Assembly: GCF_905220705.1 (NCBI RefSeq) | Contig: NZ_CAJNAT010000001.1 | Coordinates: forward strand, 186,001 to 250,000 | Source of the DNA: Paraburkholderia domus | GTDB lineage: Bacteria; Pseudomonadota; Gammaproteobacteria; Burkholderiales; Burkholderiaceae | Direction of reading: 5' to 3' | Length of the DNA stretch: 64,000 nucleotides | Program-made: the position numbers and the translations under genes | Notes under the pieces: model-generated | Seen by the model: only the letters and a program-made list of their open reading frames with translations | Told to the model about the DNA's origin: nothing | Database searches by the model: none | In this document: piece by piece, positions 17,670 through 26,717 of the stretch | Numbering within the stretch: position 1 is the first letter of the stretch | Layout of the letters: the number at the start of each line of letters is the position of its first letter

Positions 17670-18893
17670 ATGCAAACCAAACAGTCCTCTCGTCCGATTT
17701 ATATGGACTACAGCGCAACGACGCCGGTTGATCCAAGGGTCGTCGCAACCATGCTTCCGTTCCTGAACGAGAGTTTCGGCAACCCTGCTTCCCGGAGCCA
17801 CAGTTACGGGTGGGAAGCAGACGACGCCGTGGAAACGGCTCGCACACACGTTGCCGGGCTTCTTGGGGCCGACCCGCGAGAGATCGTCTGGACCTCCGGC
17901 GCGACCGAAGGCAATAATCTGGCGATCAAAGGCGCAGCAAACTTCTACAAGGGAAAAGGCCGCCATATCGTGACGGTGAAGACCGAGCACAAGGCGGTAC
18001 TGGACACGTGCCGCGAACTGGAGCGGCAGGGTTTTGAAGTGACGTACCTGGACGTCCAGCAGGACGGCCTGCTAGACCTCAGTGCATTGCAGGAAGCACT
18101 ACGTCCCGACACGATTCTCGTTTCTGTCATGATGGTCAACAACGAGACCGGCGTCGTTCAACCTATCGCGGAGATTGGCGCGATGTGCCGTGCTCAAGGC
18201 ATCGTCTTTCATTGCGACGCCGTGCAGGCGGCGGGCAAGATAGCCATCGACGTCAACGCATTGAATGTGGACCTTCTGACCGTGACCGCTCATAAGGTGT
18301 ACGGTCCGAAAGGTGTGGGCGCGCTGTACGTCCGACGCAAGCCGCGCGTGCGGATTGAAGCTCAGATGCATGGCGGCGGGCATGAGCGGGGGATGCGTTC
18401 CGGAACGTTGCCCACCCATCAGATCGTCGGCATGGGTGAAGCGTTTCGAATCGCGAAGGAAGAAATGGCGTCCGAGAGCCGTCGTGTCGAGGCATTGCGC
18501 GATCGACTGCTCAACGGCCTGACGCAGATGAAGGAGGTTTACGTCAACGGCGACATGACGCACCGCATTGCGCACAATCTGAACGTCAGCTTCAATTTCG
18601 TGGAAGGCGAATCGCTCATCATGGGCATCAAGGGTGTTGCGGTGTCCTCCGGCTCGGCGTGCACGTCGGCCTCACTGGAGCCGTCGTACGTGTTGCGGGC
18701 ACTGGGCCGGAGCGACGAGTTGGCGCATAGCTCGATTCGCTTTACGCTCGGCCGCTTCACCACGGAGGAAGAAGTCGACCAGGTGGTGCTGCAGGTACAA
18801 AACACCGTGGAGAAGCTACGCGCGTTGAGCCCGCTGTGGGACATGCACCTCGAGGGGATCGACCTCAGTACCATTCAATGGGCGGCGCACTGA
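17670..18893 (+). CDS. iscS: Cysteine desulfurase, IscS type (stand-alone copy)
   Basis: A PLP enzyme that takes sulfur from cysteine as a persulfide for Fe-S cluster assembly and thio-modification. It has 407 residues against 404 in Escherichia coli IscS. The PLP lysine is K209 ([10 protein letters not shown]), the persulfide cysteine is C331 ([10 protein letters not shown]), and the ending [11 protein letters not shown] is the IscS-type tail. It is not followed by iscU, hscA or fdx but by a MarR gene, so it is an extra copy. It lies between the catabolic operon and its likely regulator. It may support Fe-S or sulfur needs of the pathway; no direct sequence evidence says which. Confidence 0.93.
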   Translation: MQTKQSSRPIYMDYSATTPVDPRVVATMLPFLNESFGNPASRSHSYGWEADDAVETARTHVAGLLGADPREIVWTSGATEGNNLAIKGAANFYKGKGRHIVTVKTEHKAVLDTCRELERQGFEVTYLDVQQDGLLDLSALQEALRPDTILVSVMMVNNETGVVQPIAEIGAMCRAQGIVFHCDAVQAAGKIAIDVNALNVDLLTVTAHKVYGPKGVGALYVRRKPRVRIEAQMHGGGHERGMRSGTLPTHQIVGMGEAFRIAKEEMASESRRVEALRDRLLNGLTQMKEVYVNGDMTHRIAHNLNVSFNFVEGESLIMGIKGVAVSSGSACTSASLEPSYVLRALGRSDELAHSSIRFTLGRFTTEEEVDQVVLQVQNTVEKLRALSPLWDMHLEGIDLSTIQWAAH

Positions 18894-18951
18894 CAGGAGG
18901 CCGTTGAGGTGTGCGTCCCTCTTCCCCTTCACCTCGACCAGTGCCTTACGG

Positions 18952-19494
18952 CTATCGCGAGTCCTGCCGTGCAATCAGGTGGGCAAGATCGAGCGTGGCA
19001 CGATCTCCATTGGTCACCAGCCGGTCCACCACGGAACACAGCGCCTTGAACTCCGTTCTGGTCACGCCTTCAAACAGCACGTCGTTGATGTGCTGTTGCC
19101 TGGCGGCAAGCTCCTTGAGCAGTTTCGAGCCGGCTGACGTGATGGTCAACCGCATCTTGCGCTTGTCGTCAGGATCCGAGCGCTTGTCGATGACGCCAAG
19201 CTTTTTGAGCTTTCCGGTCTCGACAGTGACGAACGCTCCGCTCAGATGCAGATGGTCCGCCAGCCGGTTGACGGTCACGACATCGTCGTGCGACAGATGC
19301 GCAACCGCAATGAGTAACGAATATTGGATTCCGGTGAGACCGATCAACGTTCCGAACCCGTCGCGAATCGAGAGCAGCCGTGCGGCGAATGGCAACAGTC
19401 CGTTGATGAGATGCCGGAATTCGGTGTCCGTGCCGTCGATCAGGCAGGCAGGGTTTGTTACCGTCAGAATGGACTCTTCTTGATTTTTCGCCAT
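18952..19494 (-). CDS. MarR-family transcriptional regulator
   Basis: A 180-residue winged-helix repressor, with the DNA-binding part around YSLLIAVAHLSHDDVVTVNRLADHLHLSGAF and the wing segment KLGVIDKRSDPDDKRKMRLT (about 105-125). MarR proteins usually respond to phenolic or aromatic ligands. A perfect palindrome at 19524-19540 just upstream suggests autoregulation, and the same half-site recurs before the monooxygenase operon. The divergent SnoaL-like gene at 19615 may share the control. It is tail to tail with iscS. Confidence 0.9.
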   Translation of the reverse strand: MAKNQEESILTVTNPACLIDGTDTEFRHLINGLLPFAARLLSIRDGFGTLIGLTGIQYSLLIAVAHLSHDDVVTVNRLADHLHLSGAFVTVETGKLKKLGVIDKRSDPDDKRKMRLTITSAGSKLLKELAARQQHINDVLFEGVTRTEFKALCSVVDRLVTNGDRATLDLAHLIARQDSR

Positions 19495-19523
19495 GACAAC
19501 TCCGCTCCCTGGAGGAACACGTT

Positions 19524-19540
19524 TTAGCTTTGAAAGCTAA
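19524..19540. promoter_or_regulatory. Perfect MarR-like palindromic operator
   Basis: TTAGCTTTGAAAGCTAA has 8-bp arms around a central G. It lies 30 bp upstream of the MarR start and 75 bp before the divergent SnoaL-like gene. A further AAAGCT half-site follows at about 19550. The same half-site occurs at 17461-17507. Confidence 0.65.
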
Positions 19541-19614
19541 TTATACTTCAAAGCTGTATGCACCACGGCTGTGCACCGCTCGCCCCCCCCTGCGCTTTAT
19601 CCTGAGAGTTATTT

Positions 19615-20205
19615 ATGGTCACTTCTCCGCTGCTGTCTTCCGTCCGCTCGCTCCTGGAGTGCTATCTTCGCGCCAAGGACCTGAACCAGCCGGCGTTGAT
19701 ATCCGAATGTTTTGCAACAGACGCCGAACTGACGTTTTCAATCGCAACCGACGACATCGATTTTCCTCGCCTGGTTGCAGGCGCTCCCGCCATCGCCAAA
19801 ACCTTAGTGGCTGACTTCGGCGAGCGCTTTGACCGGTGTCGCACTTACTATATTTGCGTCGAGCCGCACCTGAATGAGAGCCGCACATGCGAGATGCCGT
19901 GGCTTGTGATCATGCGCGAGAAGGAAACCGAATCGCTTCGAATTGGCAACGGTACGTACCGTTGGCGCTTTTCGGCCGATGCAGGCAACGGGGGCAACGG
20001 GGGCATGATTGTCCAGTTGCACATTCATATCGAACGCATGGACGCTGTGCCCGACCTGCACGCCGAAAAGTTGAACGCACTGCAGGGACGGCTTTCCTAT
20101 CCGTGGCTTTCCCCGGAGGAGTTGCAGCGCAGCATGGCAGGCTTCATCGAAACCTACCCCGACTCCGCATTCGCGAAACCGTTTGAGCAAACTGCGGCCC
20201 TGTAA
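19615..20205 (+). CDS. SnoaL/NTF2-like fold protein
   Basis: A 196-residue soluble protein whose first 130 residues resemble the nuclear-transport-factor-2-like (SnoaL) cone fold: VRSLLECYLRAKDLNQPALISECFATDAELTFS, followed by a mid-part MREKETESLRIGNGTYRWRF. Such folds serve as hydratases, isomerases or ring-oxygenase small subunits; no catalytic residues can be assigned. It is divergent from the MarR gene with the palindromic operator between, so it probably belongs to the same regulon. A hairpin terminator follows. Confidence 0.65.
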   Translation: MVTSPLLSSVRSLLECYLRAKDLNQPALISECFATDAELTFSIATDDIDFPRLVAGAPAIAKTLVADFGERFDRCRTYYICVEPHLNESRTCEMPWLVIMREKETESLRIGNGTYRWRFSADAGNGGNGGMIVQLHIHIERMDAVPDLHAEKLNALQGRLSYPWLSPEELQRSMAGFIETYPDSAFAKPFEQTAAL

Positions 20206-20234
20206 TCGCAGAGGACATAATCGGAGGACATCGA

Positions 20235-20259
20235 GTGCTCGCCCGTCGCGGGCGAGCAC
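20235..20259 (+). terminator. Rho-independent-type terminator after the SnoaL-like gene
   Basis: GTGCTCGCCCG (20235-20245) pairs perfectly with CGGGCGAGCAC (20249-20259) across a 3-nt loop, followed by TTT. It lies 29 bp after the stop codon of the gene ending at 20205. The remaining gap to 20607 shows no gene. Confidence 0.7.
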
Positions 20260-20607
20260 TTTCCGTAGACGTTCAGTGCGCCGTGCCCGCCTCCGTATAC
20301 ACAAGCTCGGAGTAAGAACGAAGCGCGATCTCGTGCAATGGGTCCTCGATCACCTCGAGCGAGGAAGCGCTTTATAAATGCTACGTTGCGCAGCCGATCA
20401 CGCGGTACGGAGAAGAAAGCACTGAGGAGCGTGACACCTGTTTGTTCGCTCGTCCCCTCTGTGCATGACAGACCCGATTCGCCCTACTGCCTAAGATGAG
20501 CGTGCGCCTCAGGATTCCTGGCGGCGCACCCTACAGAAAAAAGGACTGTCAACTATGGATACTGCTGAACCCGTCTTTGCCGACGGGGCGATCCGTCGCC
20601 CTTCGTT

Positions 20608-22371
20608 CTATGGATCGTTGCGCGAAAACACGTTCGCTGCCGCGATCGCTCCGCCGTCCGACTGCATCGATAACAATCCATCGGCGATCTTCTCCGCCAC
20701 CATGATAGTCGGTGCGTTCGTGTTGGCACCCGGAACGACCGGGAAAATGGACGCGTCCACAACTCGCAATCCCGCCACGCCACGCACCCGCGCAAACTCA
20801 TCCGTCACGGCCAGGGGATCGTCGGCGGCACCCATGCGGCAGGTACACGAGGCATGCCATACGCCGACACATGCACTGCGGATGAAGGCACGCAATGCCT
20901 TATCGTCGGTGAGCAATTCGTCCAGCGTCGGACCGCCCGCCACCACACGCCGCATCAGGAAGCTGCGCAAGGGTGCCGGGCCGTCGAGCAGTTTCGCCAG
21001 TACGTCCGTGATAAATCTGTTCTTCGCGCTCAGCATCGCTACCTGCCGCACCTTCTCACTGTAACTGGCGGGAAAAGGATCTTTCGTCACGGCCTGCATG
21101 CTCGCACTCGCCTGCAACAAGGCCATGCGTTGGAAACCGTCGACGAGCCGGTCCAGATCGCGTTCGTCGTCCAGCAGGTTCAATGCGACGTTGGGTCGAA
21201 CACGCCAGTCGCGCGACTGCAGCGTAACCTCGCCTCGCTTCGAGAACGGGTTGTTGACGTAGTTAAGCAAGGTGCCAATGCGGCGGCCCACCGCATGCCA
21301 CGACGTTTTTGTTACGCCGAGGATCAGCATATCGCCTTGCGGCGCGCCGCCGATCTTCGACGAATAGCGGGCTCCGACGCGGATATGGTGGCGCGTCACG
21401 TCGTTGATGCGCGCGCCGTCGTCGATGAACGACGCCAGCGCGATCGACGGATGTTCCATCAGGTTCCGCCCGACACCCGGCAGTCCCGCGACAATGTCGA
21501 TGCCGAGATCGCGCAGATGCGCGACCGGCCCGATCCCGGAGCGCAGCAGCAACGCCGGCGAACCGATCGCGCCCGACGATACGATGATCTCGCCGCCGCT
21601 CACGCGTTTGCCCTTGTCGCCTTCCTGAATCACGACGCCCGTGCAACGCGTGCCATCGAAGACCAGGCTCGCGACTTCGGTGCCGGTTCTGATCGTGAGA
21701 TTCGGCCGACTGCGCGTTGCCGCGTCGAGGTAAGCCGTCGCGACCGACACGCGCCGCTCGTTGAAATTGGAAATCGCAATCGGGAAATAACCGTCGCGGA
21801 ACTCGCCGTTCTGATCCGGCAAATAATCATAACCTTGCGCCTCAAGCGCCGCGGCGACAGCTCGCGCATGACCGGACCATTGCTCGGGAAAAATGCGCCG
21901 CACACGTATCGGCCCATCGGTGCCGTGCAGCGCATCATGAAAGTCAATATCCGTTTCCATTCGCTTGAAGATTGGCAGCACGGATTGCCAATCCCAGCCC
22001 CGCGCGCCGTGTGCCTCCCAGGCGTCGTAATCGGACGGCGCACCACGGTTGAAGAACTGGCCGTTGATCGACGAACCACCACCGAGAATGCGCGCCTGTT
22101 CATACTTGCGTGCGCGGCCCGCTACGCCGTCGATCCGCACAGTCGTCGCTTGCAACTCCGGCCAGATGTAGTCGGGATTCAGATAAGCGGTGCCCGGATA
22201 GCTGTCGAGGATCGCGGGTGGTACGTTGTCGAGCGAAATGTCGGCGCCCGCCTCGCAGAGAAGCACGCGGTTGGCGGCCTTCGCCGACAGGCGGCTCGCC
22301 AGCACGCAGCCGGCCGATCCGCCGCCGACGATGATGTAATCGAAATGCTCAGAAGGAGATGTTGCGGGCAT
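20608..22371 (-). CDS. GMC-family FAD-dependent alcohol oxidoreductase
   Basis: Glucose-methanol-choline type flavoprotein, 587 residues, oxidising an alcohol to an aldehyde. The FAD loop DYIIVGGGSAGCVLASRLS is at residues 11-29, and the GMC signature GGSSSINGQFFNRG is near 85. The active-site His is in GVWHASCTCRMG and the second catalytic residue in the GANTNAPTIMVAEKIA tail. It is last in the leftward operon that begins with the enoyl-CoA hydratase at 27569. The aldehyde dehydrogenase just upstream would take its product on to the acid. The substrate is unknown; PEG, choline and terpene-alcohol dehydrogenases all belong here. Confidence 0.9.
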   Translation of the reverse strand: MPATSPSEHFDYIIVGGGSAGCVLASRLSAKAANRVLLCEAGADISLDNVPPAILDSYPGTAYLNPDYIWPELQATTVRIDGVAGRARKYEQARILGGGSSINGQFFNRGAPSDYDAWEAHGARGWDWQSVLPIFKRMETDIDFHDALHGTDGPIRVRRIFPEQWSGHARAVAAALEAQGYDYLPDQNGEFRDGYFPIAISNFNERRVSVATAYLDAATRSRPNLTIRTGTEVASLVFDGTRCTGVVIQEGDKGKRVSGGEIIVSSGAIGSPALLLRSGIGPVAHLRDLGIDIVAGLPGVGRNLMEHPSIALASFIDDGARINDVTRHHIRVGARYSSKIGGAPQGDMLILGVTKTSWHAVGRRIGTLLNYVNNPFSKRGEVTLQSRDWRVRPNVALNLLDDERDLDRLVDGFQRMALLQASASMQAVTKDPFPASYSEKVRQVAMLSAKNRFITDVLAKLLDGPAPLRSFLMRRVVAGGPTLDELLTDDKALRAFIRSACVGVWHASCTCRMGAADDPLAVTDEFARVRGVAGLRVVDASIFPVVPGANTNAPTIMVAEKIADGLLSMQSDGGAIAAANVFSRNDP

Positions 22372-22478
22372 GTGGCACTCCTTTCACATGCGCGCGCGAC
22401 AATGCTGCGGATATCGCGCACTTCGGGTTCGAGCGGTTAGCGGGTCGGGACAGGTCCACGAGCAAACGGCATCCATGG

Positions 22479-23969
22479 CTATGCATTGATCCACACCGCC
22501 TTCGTATTGAGGAACTCCTCGACGTGTTCGCGTCCAGACTCGCGGCCGTAACCGCTCATCTTGTAGCCGCCGAACGGCACCGCTGGGTCCATCGCCTGAT
22601 AGCAATTGACCCACACGGAGCCGGTGCGCAGGCCACGCGTCACCTGCTGCGCCGTGGCGAGGCTGCGGGTCCACACGCCGCCGCCGAGGCCGAAGTCCGA
22701 GGTGTTGGCACGCGCGATCACATTGGCCGCGTCGCTGAACCGCAGCGCGGAAATCACCGGACCGAAGATCTCCTCTCTCGCGATGCGCATCTCGTCGCGC
22801 ACGTTGGCGAACACCGTGGGTCGCACGAAAAATCCGTTGCTCAATTCGGACTGGCCAGCCGGCAGGCCTCCGCCGAGCAGCGTCGCGCCCTCATCCTGGC
22901 CGGCGCGCAGATAGCCGGCGACGCGCGTCAGTTGTTGCTCGGACACGAGCGGCCCGAGCTGCATGTCGGGGTCAGCGGGATCGCCGACGCGCAATGCGTT
23001 GCCGAACGCCGCGACCTTTTCGACGAACTCGTCGTATACCGCCTCCTGCACGAACAGCCGCGTGCCGGCGCTGCAGATCTGCCCGGAGTTGGCGAATACC
23101 GCCATCGCGGCAACCGGCACTGCGGCGTCGAGATCGGCGTCCGCGAAAATAATGTGAGGCGATTTGCCACCCAACTCGAGCGAAAGGCGCTTGATGTTGC
23201 CGGCTGACGCCTCGATGATCTTCTGCCCGACGCGGGTGGATCCGGTGAAGGCGATCTTGTCGACGTCATGGTGCGCGGCCAGTGCCGCGCCCGCGCCGCC
23301 ACGTCCGGTGACCACGTTCAGCACGCCCGGCGGCAAGCCTGCTTCGAGGCATAGTTCCCCTAGCCGCAACGACGACAGTGGCGACTGTTCAGCGGGTTTC
23401 AGCACCACCGTGCAGCCGGTGGCCAATGCCGGACCGATCTTCCACAACGCCAGGGTCAGTGGTCCATTCCAGGGCGTAATGGCGCCGACCACACCGACCG
23501 GCTCCTTCACCGTGTACGAAAAGATATCGCCTGGAACCGAATTCGGAATCGTCTCGCCATGAATGCTCATCGCAAGACCCGCGTAATAGCGGATCAGCCC
23601 GACGGCGCGCTCGCGAGAAGCACGCGTGCGCAGCAAAGGCGCGCCCATATCGAGCGTATCCAGCGAAGCCAGTTCTTCGTAATGTTCATCGAGGACATCC
23701 GCGAGACGCAGTAGCAGCGCCTGACGCTCAGCCGGCTTGAAACGGCTCCACGGCCCTTCGAAAGCCTTGCGCGCCGAAGCGACAGCGCGATCGATATCGA
23801 CCGCGTCGCCATCGGACACCGTCGCGATCACGCGCCCCGTAGCCGGGTTGATCGACGTGAACGTCTGCCCGGACGCCGCGCTCACATGCTGCCCGTCGAT
23901 CAGTAGTCGTTTCTCGCCTTCGCGGAGGAAGGTCTGCTTTTCGCGCAAGGCGTCGTTAAATGACATCAT
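22479..23969 (-). CDS. NAD(P)-dependent aldehyde dehydrogenase
   Basis: Oxidises an aldehyde to a carboxylic acid. It has 496 residues, the classic length. The active-site Cys299 is in SGQICSAG, the general base Glu265 in LELGGKS, and the coenzyme-binding FTGSTRVGQ is at 241-249. The segment PWNGPL replaces the commonest PWNFPL. CAGGAGACAGGC precedes the start. It lies between the GMC oxidoreductase and an acyl-CoA ligase in the same operon, which suggests alcohol to aldehyde to acid to acyl-CoA. A second, more distant ALDH lies at 40190. Confidence 0.92.
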   Translation of the reverse strand: MMSFNDALREKQTFLREGEKRLLIDGQHVSAASGQTFTSINPATGRVIATVSDGDAVDIDRAVASARKAFEGPWSRFKPAERQALLLRLADVLDEHYEELASLDTLDMGAPLLRTRASRERAVGLIRYYAGLAMSIHGETIPNSVPGDIFSYTVKEPVGVVGAITPWNGPLTLALWKIGPALATGCTVVLKPAEQSPLSSLRLGELCLEAGLPPGVLNVVTGRGGAGAALAAHHDVDKIAFTGSTRVGQKIIEASAGNIKRLSLELGGKSPHIIFADADLDAAVPVAAMAVFANSGQICSAGTRLFVQEAVYDEFVEKVAAFGNALRVGDPADPDMQLGPLVSEQQLTRVAGYLRAGQDEGATLLGGGLPAGQSELSNGFFVRPTVFANVRDEMRIAREEIFGPVISALRFSDAANVIARANTSDFGLGGGVWTRSLATAQQVTRGLRTGSVWVNCYQAMDPAVPFGGYKMSGYGRESGREHVEEFLNTKAVWINA

Positions 23970-24041
23970 GCCTGTCTCCTGTGAGCGGCGGCCTGACCGC
24001 TCCGTTTTATACCGCGAGCTTTCGCAAGCGGCCTTGAGTCT

Positions 24042-25715
24042 CTATGCGATCGACGCCTTCGCTACGGACGGGGCCGCAGTTTGCGAGACGATGCGTGGCT
24101 CGCTGACCAACTCACCTGCCGCGATCTGTTCGCGCAACCTGTATTTCTGGATCTTCCCCGACGACGTTGCGGGAAATTCGTCGACGAAGAACCACAACGC
24201 AGGGGTCTTGTACGCCGCGAGCCGTGCGCGGCAGAACGCGTGCAGATCGTCGGCGGTCGGCTTCGGTATGTCGTCTTTGAAGCGCACCACGGCAGCCACG
24301 ATTTCGCCCCACTTCGAATCCGGGGCGCCGACCACCGCGACCTGCGCAACGGCCTGATGGGTCCACAGCACGTCCTCGATCTCTTTCGGATAGATGTTCT
24401 CGCCGCCGCGGATGATCGAATCCTTCAGACGCCCGGTAATGCGCAGATAGCCGTGCTCGTCCATTCGTGCCTGGTCGCCGGTACGCAGCCAGCCGTCCTC
24501 GCGCAGCGTGCTTTTCGACGCTTCATGCATGTCGAAATAGCCGAGCATGGACTGATAGCCGCGCGCCCAGATTTCGCCCGTCTGGCCGAGCGGCAGAGTC
24601 GCACCGGTTTGCGGGTCGGCAATCTTCACTTCCATCTGCGGCGCGGGACGCCCGATGGTTTCAGCCTGGCGCTCCGGTGTGTCGTCTGGAAAGGTCTGGC
24701 AGATGACGCCGTTCAGTTCCGTTTGCCCGAAGGTAATGGTGAAGCGGCAATCGAAGGTCTGCATGACCTTGACCACCAGCGGCGCAGGCACAGGTGTGCC
24801 GCCGCTCATGATTACCTTCAGACTCGTTAGATCCAGTCGCGGCCGGCTCGGATGCTCCATCAACGCGATCACCATGGTGGGCACCGCATGAATGTGATTG
24901 CCCCGCTCCCCGGCGATCAGATCGAGCATGAATGCAGCGTCAAACTGCGTGAGCATCACGAAAGTGCCCAGCCGGGTGAACGCGCCCAACTGACTCCCCG
25001 CGCACCCGCCGACGTGAAAGAGCGGCATCGCGCTGACCCACACACCGCCTTCCGGAAAGTTCGCGCGCAACGATGCGAAGCGTGATGCGTTGACCAGGCC
25101 GCGATGGTGTAGACATGCCCCCTTCGGAAAACCGGTGGTGCCGGACGTGAACTGAATCTGCACCATATCGGTGGGCTGCACGCGCGGCAATTCAACCGGC
25201 GAGTCGCCGGCCTCGCAGAATTGCGCCCAGTCGTCAAAGCAGATCATCTCGCGCAGATGCGGCAAGCTCGGGGCAATCGCGTCGACAATCGCACGTTGAT
25301 CGGTATTGCGATACGCCGCCGTGAAGAATATCCCCGCTGCTCTGGCACTGCGCAAAACGTGGCGGACTTCGTCCGCGAGATAGGCGGGATTGACCGTCAC
25401 GAGCACCAGACCGGCGAGACTCGCGCCATGCTGCAACAGAATCCATTCGGCGGAATTGGGCGACCACACCGCGACCCTATCGCCGGGAGCGAAGCGCTTC
25501 AACAAGGCAAACGCCACGCGCTCGGCGGCGCTCAACAGTTCGCGATAGCTCCAGCGGCGCGTGGCCTTCGTGGCGGCATTGCCTTCCACGAACGCAATTC
25601 GATCGGGCACCTGCCGTGCAGCGTCACGCAACACGTCGCCCAGTGTGGTTTCCCACAAATCCGGCGCACGGTCCGCTGGCCAATACGACTCTTCAAGTTT
25701 CAACTCTGCTTGCAT
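24042..25715 (-). CDS. AMP-forming acyl-CoA ligase
   Basis: Adenylate-forming ligase of 557 residues. ATG 25715 is chosen because AAGGAGAAACGGG lies before it; an upstream in-frame extension is arginine-rich and not family-like. Motifs are IQFTSGTTGFPKGACLHHRG (AMP loop), TFGQTELNG, and the hinge GRLKDSIIRGGENIYPKEIE near the C-terminus, followed by the GKIQKYRLREQ lysine. It closely parallels the ligase at 35761-37440, so the two are paralogues within one island. It would activate the acid made by the upstream aldehyde dehydrogenase. Confidence 0.93.
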   Translation of the reverse strand: MQAELKLEESYWPADRAPDLWETTLGDVLRDAARQVPDRIAFVEGNAATKATRRWSYRELLSAAERVAFALLKRFAPGDRVAVWSPNSAEWILLQHGASLAGLVLVTVNPAYLADEVRHVLRSARAAGIFFTAAYRNTDQRAIVDAIAPSLPHLREMICFDDWAQFCEAGDSPVELPRVQPTDMVQIQFTSGTTGFPKGACLHHRGLVNASRFASLRANFPEGGVWVSAMPLFHVGGCAGSQLGAFTRLGTFVMLTQFDAAFMLDLIAGERGNHIHAVPTMVIALMEHPSRPRLDLTSLKVIMSGGTPVPAPLVVKVMQTFDCRFTITFGQTELNGVICQTFPDDTPERQAETIGRPAPQMEVKIADPQTGATLPLGQTGEIWARGYQSMLGYFDMHEASKSTLREDGWLRTGDQARMDEHGYLRITGRLKDSIIRGGENIYPKEIEDVLWTHQAVAQVAVVGAPDSKWGEIVAAVVRFKDDIPKPTADDLHAFCRARLAAYKTPALWFFVDEFPATSSGKIQKYRLREQIAAGELVSEPRIVSQTAAPSVAKASIA

Positions 25716-25802
25716 CCCGTTTCTCCTTCTTGCCCGACGTCGATGCAGACTGGTGGCCCGCACCTCGTGTGTCCCCTTTCAGCGTACAGCCGATTGCGCG
25801 GT

Positions 25803-26642
25803 TCACGGCGCTGCCAGCGCCGCGAACGCCGGTGCGCGTTTTTCCTGCATCGACTTGACGCCTTCCAGATAGTCGGGCGCCTTCATCAGCTCGCCGATGA
25901 GCCGCTTCGAATCTTCGACGGCAGCGCCCACGTTGGCGCTCAGCAACTCGGCATAGACCTGTCGCTTGGCGGTTTTGACCGCGATCGGCGAGGTCGTCTT
26001 CGCAAGGTCTTTGGCGATCTGCATGATCCGCGATTCGAATGTTTCCGCTTCGAACACGCCGTTCAACCAGCCCATACGGTCCGCTTCCTCGGCAACCAGC
26101 ACACGGCCGGAGATCAGAATATCCATGGCATGCGTCAGGCCGACGATGCGCGGCAGAATCCACGCGAGCCCGTATTCGGCCGGCAGGCCCAGGCGCGGCG
26201 TCGAGGTGGTGAGCTTGGCGCCGCTCACTGCGTAGCGCAGGTCACAGAACGATGCGAGTGCAACGGCGATGCCCGCGCAGGCGCCGTTGATCGCCGCGAT
26301 CACAGGCTTTTGCAGGCCCCAGTGCCAGACCATCTCGTGATCGAATTCCTCTCGCACGCCATGTCCCGGTTGTGGCAACACCTGTGCATTGGTGCTTTCC
26401 ACATAATCCTGTTTCGCGTCGACATAGTGATCGAGCGCCTTGAAATCGGCGCCGACGCAAAACTGCCGCCCCGCGCCGGTCACGACAATGACCCGCACCT
26501 CTGGATCCGCGTCGTGACTCGCCATCAGCCAGCGATATTCCTCGTTCATGCGTTTGGTCCAGGAATTGCCGCGACCGGGGCGGCTCAGGCGCACGATCGC
26601 CACGCCATCTTCCTTGCTCGTTTCCGTGACATGCAGATCCAT
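25803..26642 (-). CDS. Enoyl-CoA hydratase/isomerase family protein
   Basis: Crotonase-fold enzyme, 279 residues from ATG 26642 (ribosome site GGAGACGAAAGT). The oxyanion-hole segments are GAGRQFCVGADFKALD and NGACAGIAVALASFCDLRYA. The acidic catalytic pair of true hydratases is replaced by STPRLGLPAEYGLAWILPRIV, where a Glu is present near residue 155. Substrates could be enoyl-CoA, or ring-opening as in dienoyl-CoA hydratases. It lies between a second crotonase and the ligase in the leftward operon. Confidence 0.88.
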   Translation of the reverse strand: MDLHVTETSKEDGVAIVRLSRPGRGNSWTKRMNEEYRWLMASHDADPEVRVIVVTGAGRQFCVGADFKALDHYVDAKQDYVESTNAQVLPQPGHGVREEFDHEMVWHWGLQKPVIAAINGACAGIAVALASFCDLRYAVSGAKLTTSTPRLGLPAEYGLAWILPRIVGLTHAMDILISGRVLVAEEADRMGWLNGVFEAETFESRIMQIAKDLAKTTSPIAVKTAKRQVYAELLSANVGAAVEDSKRLIGELMKAPDYLEGVKSMQEKRAPAFAALAAP

Positions 26643-26717
26643 ACTTTCGTCTCCTCTCATGTGCGTGCGACAAGCGCTCAATCACGGCGCCGTTGATGTC
26701 TGCGCAACGCCGGCGAA

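Noticed and set aside
20377..20386. AATGCTACGT, resembling one arm of the island repeat
   Set aside because: No partner arm exists 23 bp away and the spot is between convergent gene ends, not a promoter.
20854..22440. A 528-residue open frame on the plus strand
   Set aside because: It is antisense to the GMC oxidoreductase, whose protein has clear FAD and active-site motifs; the antisense protein shows only GC-driven composition and no family match.
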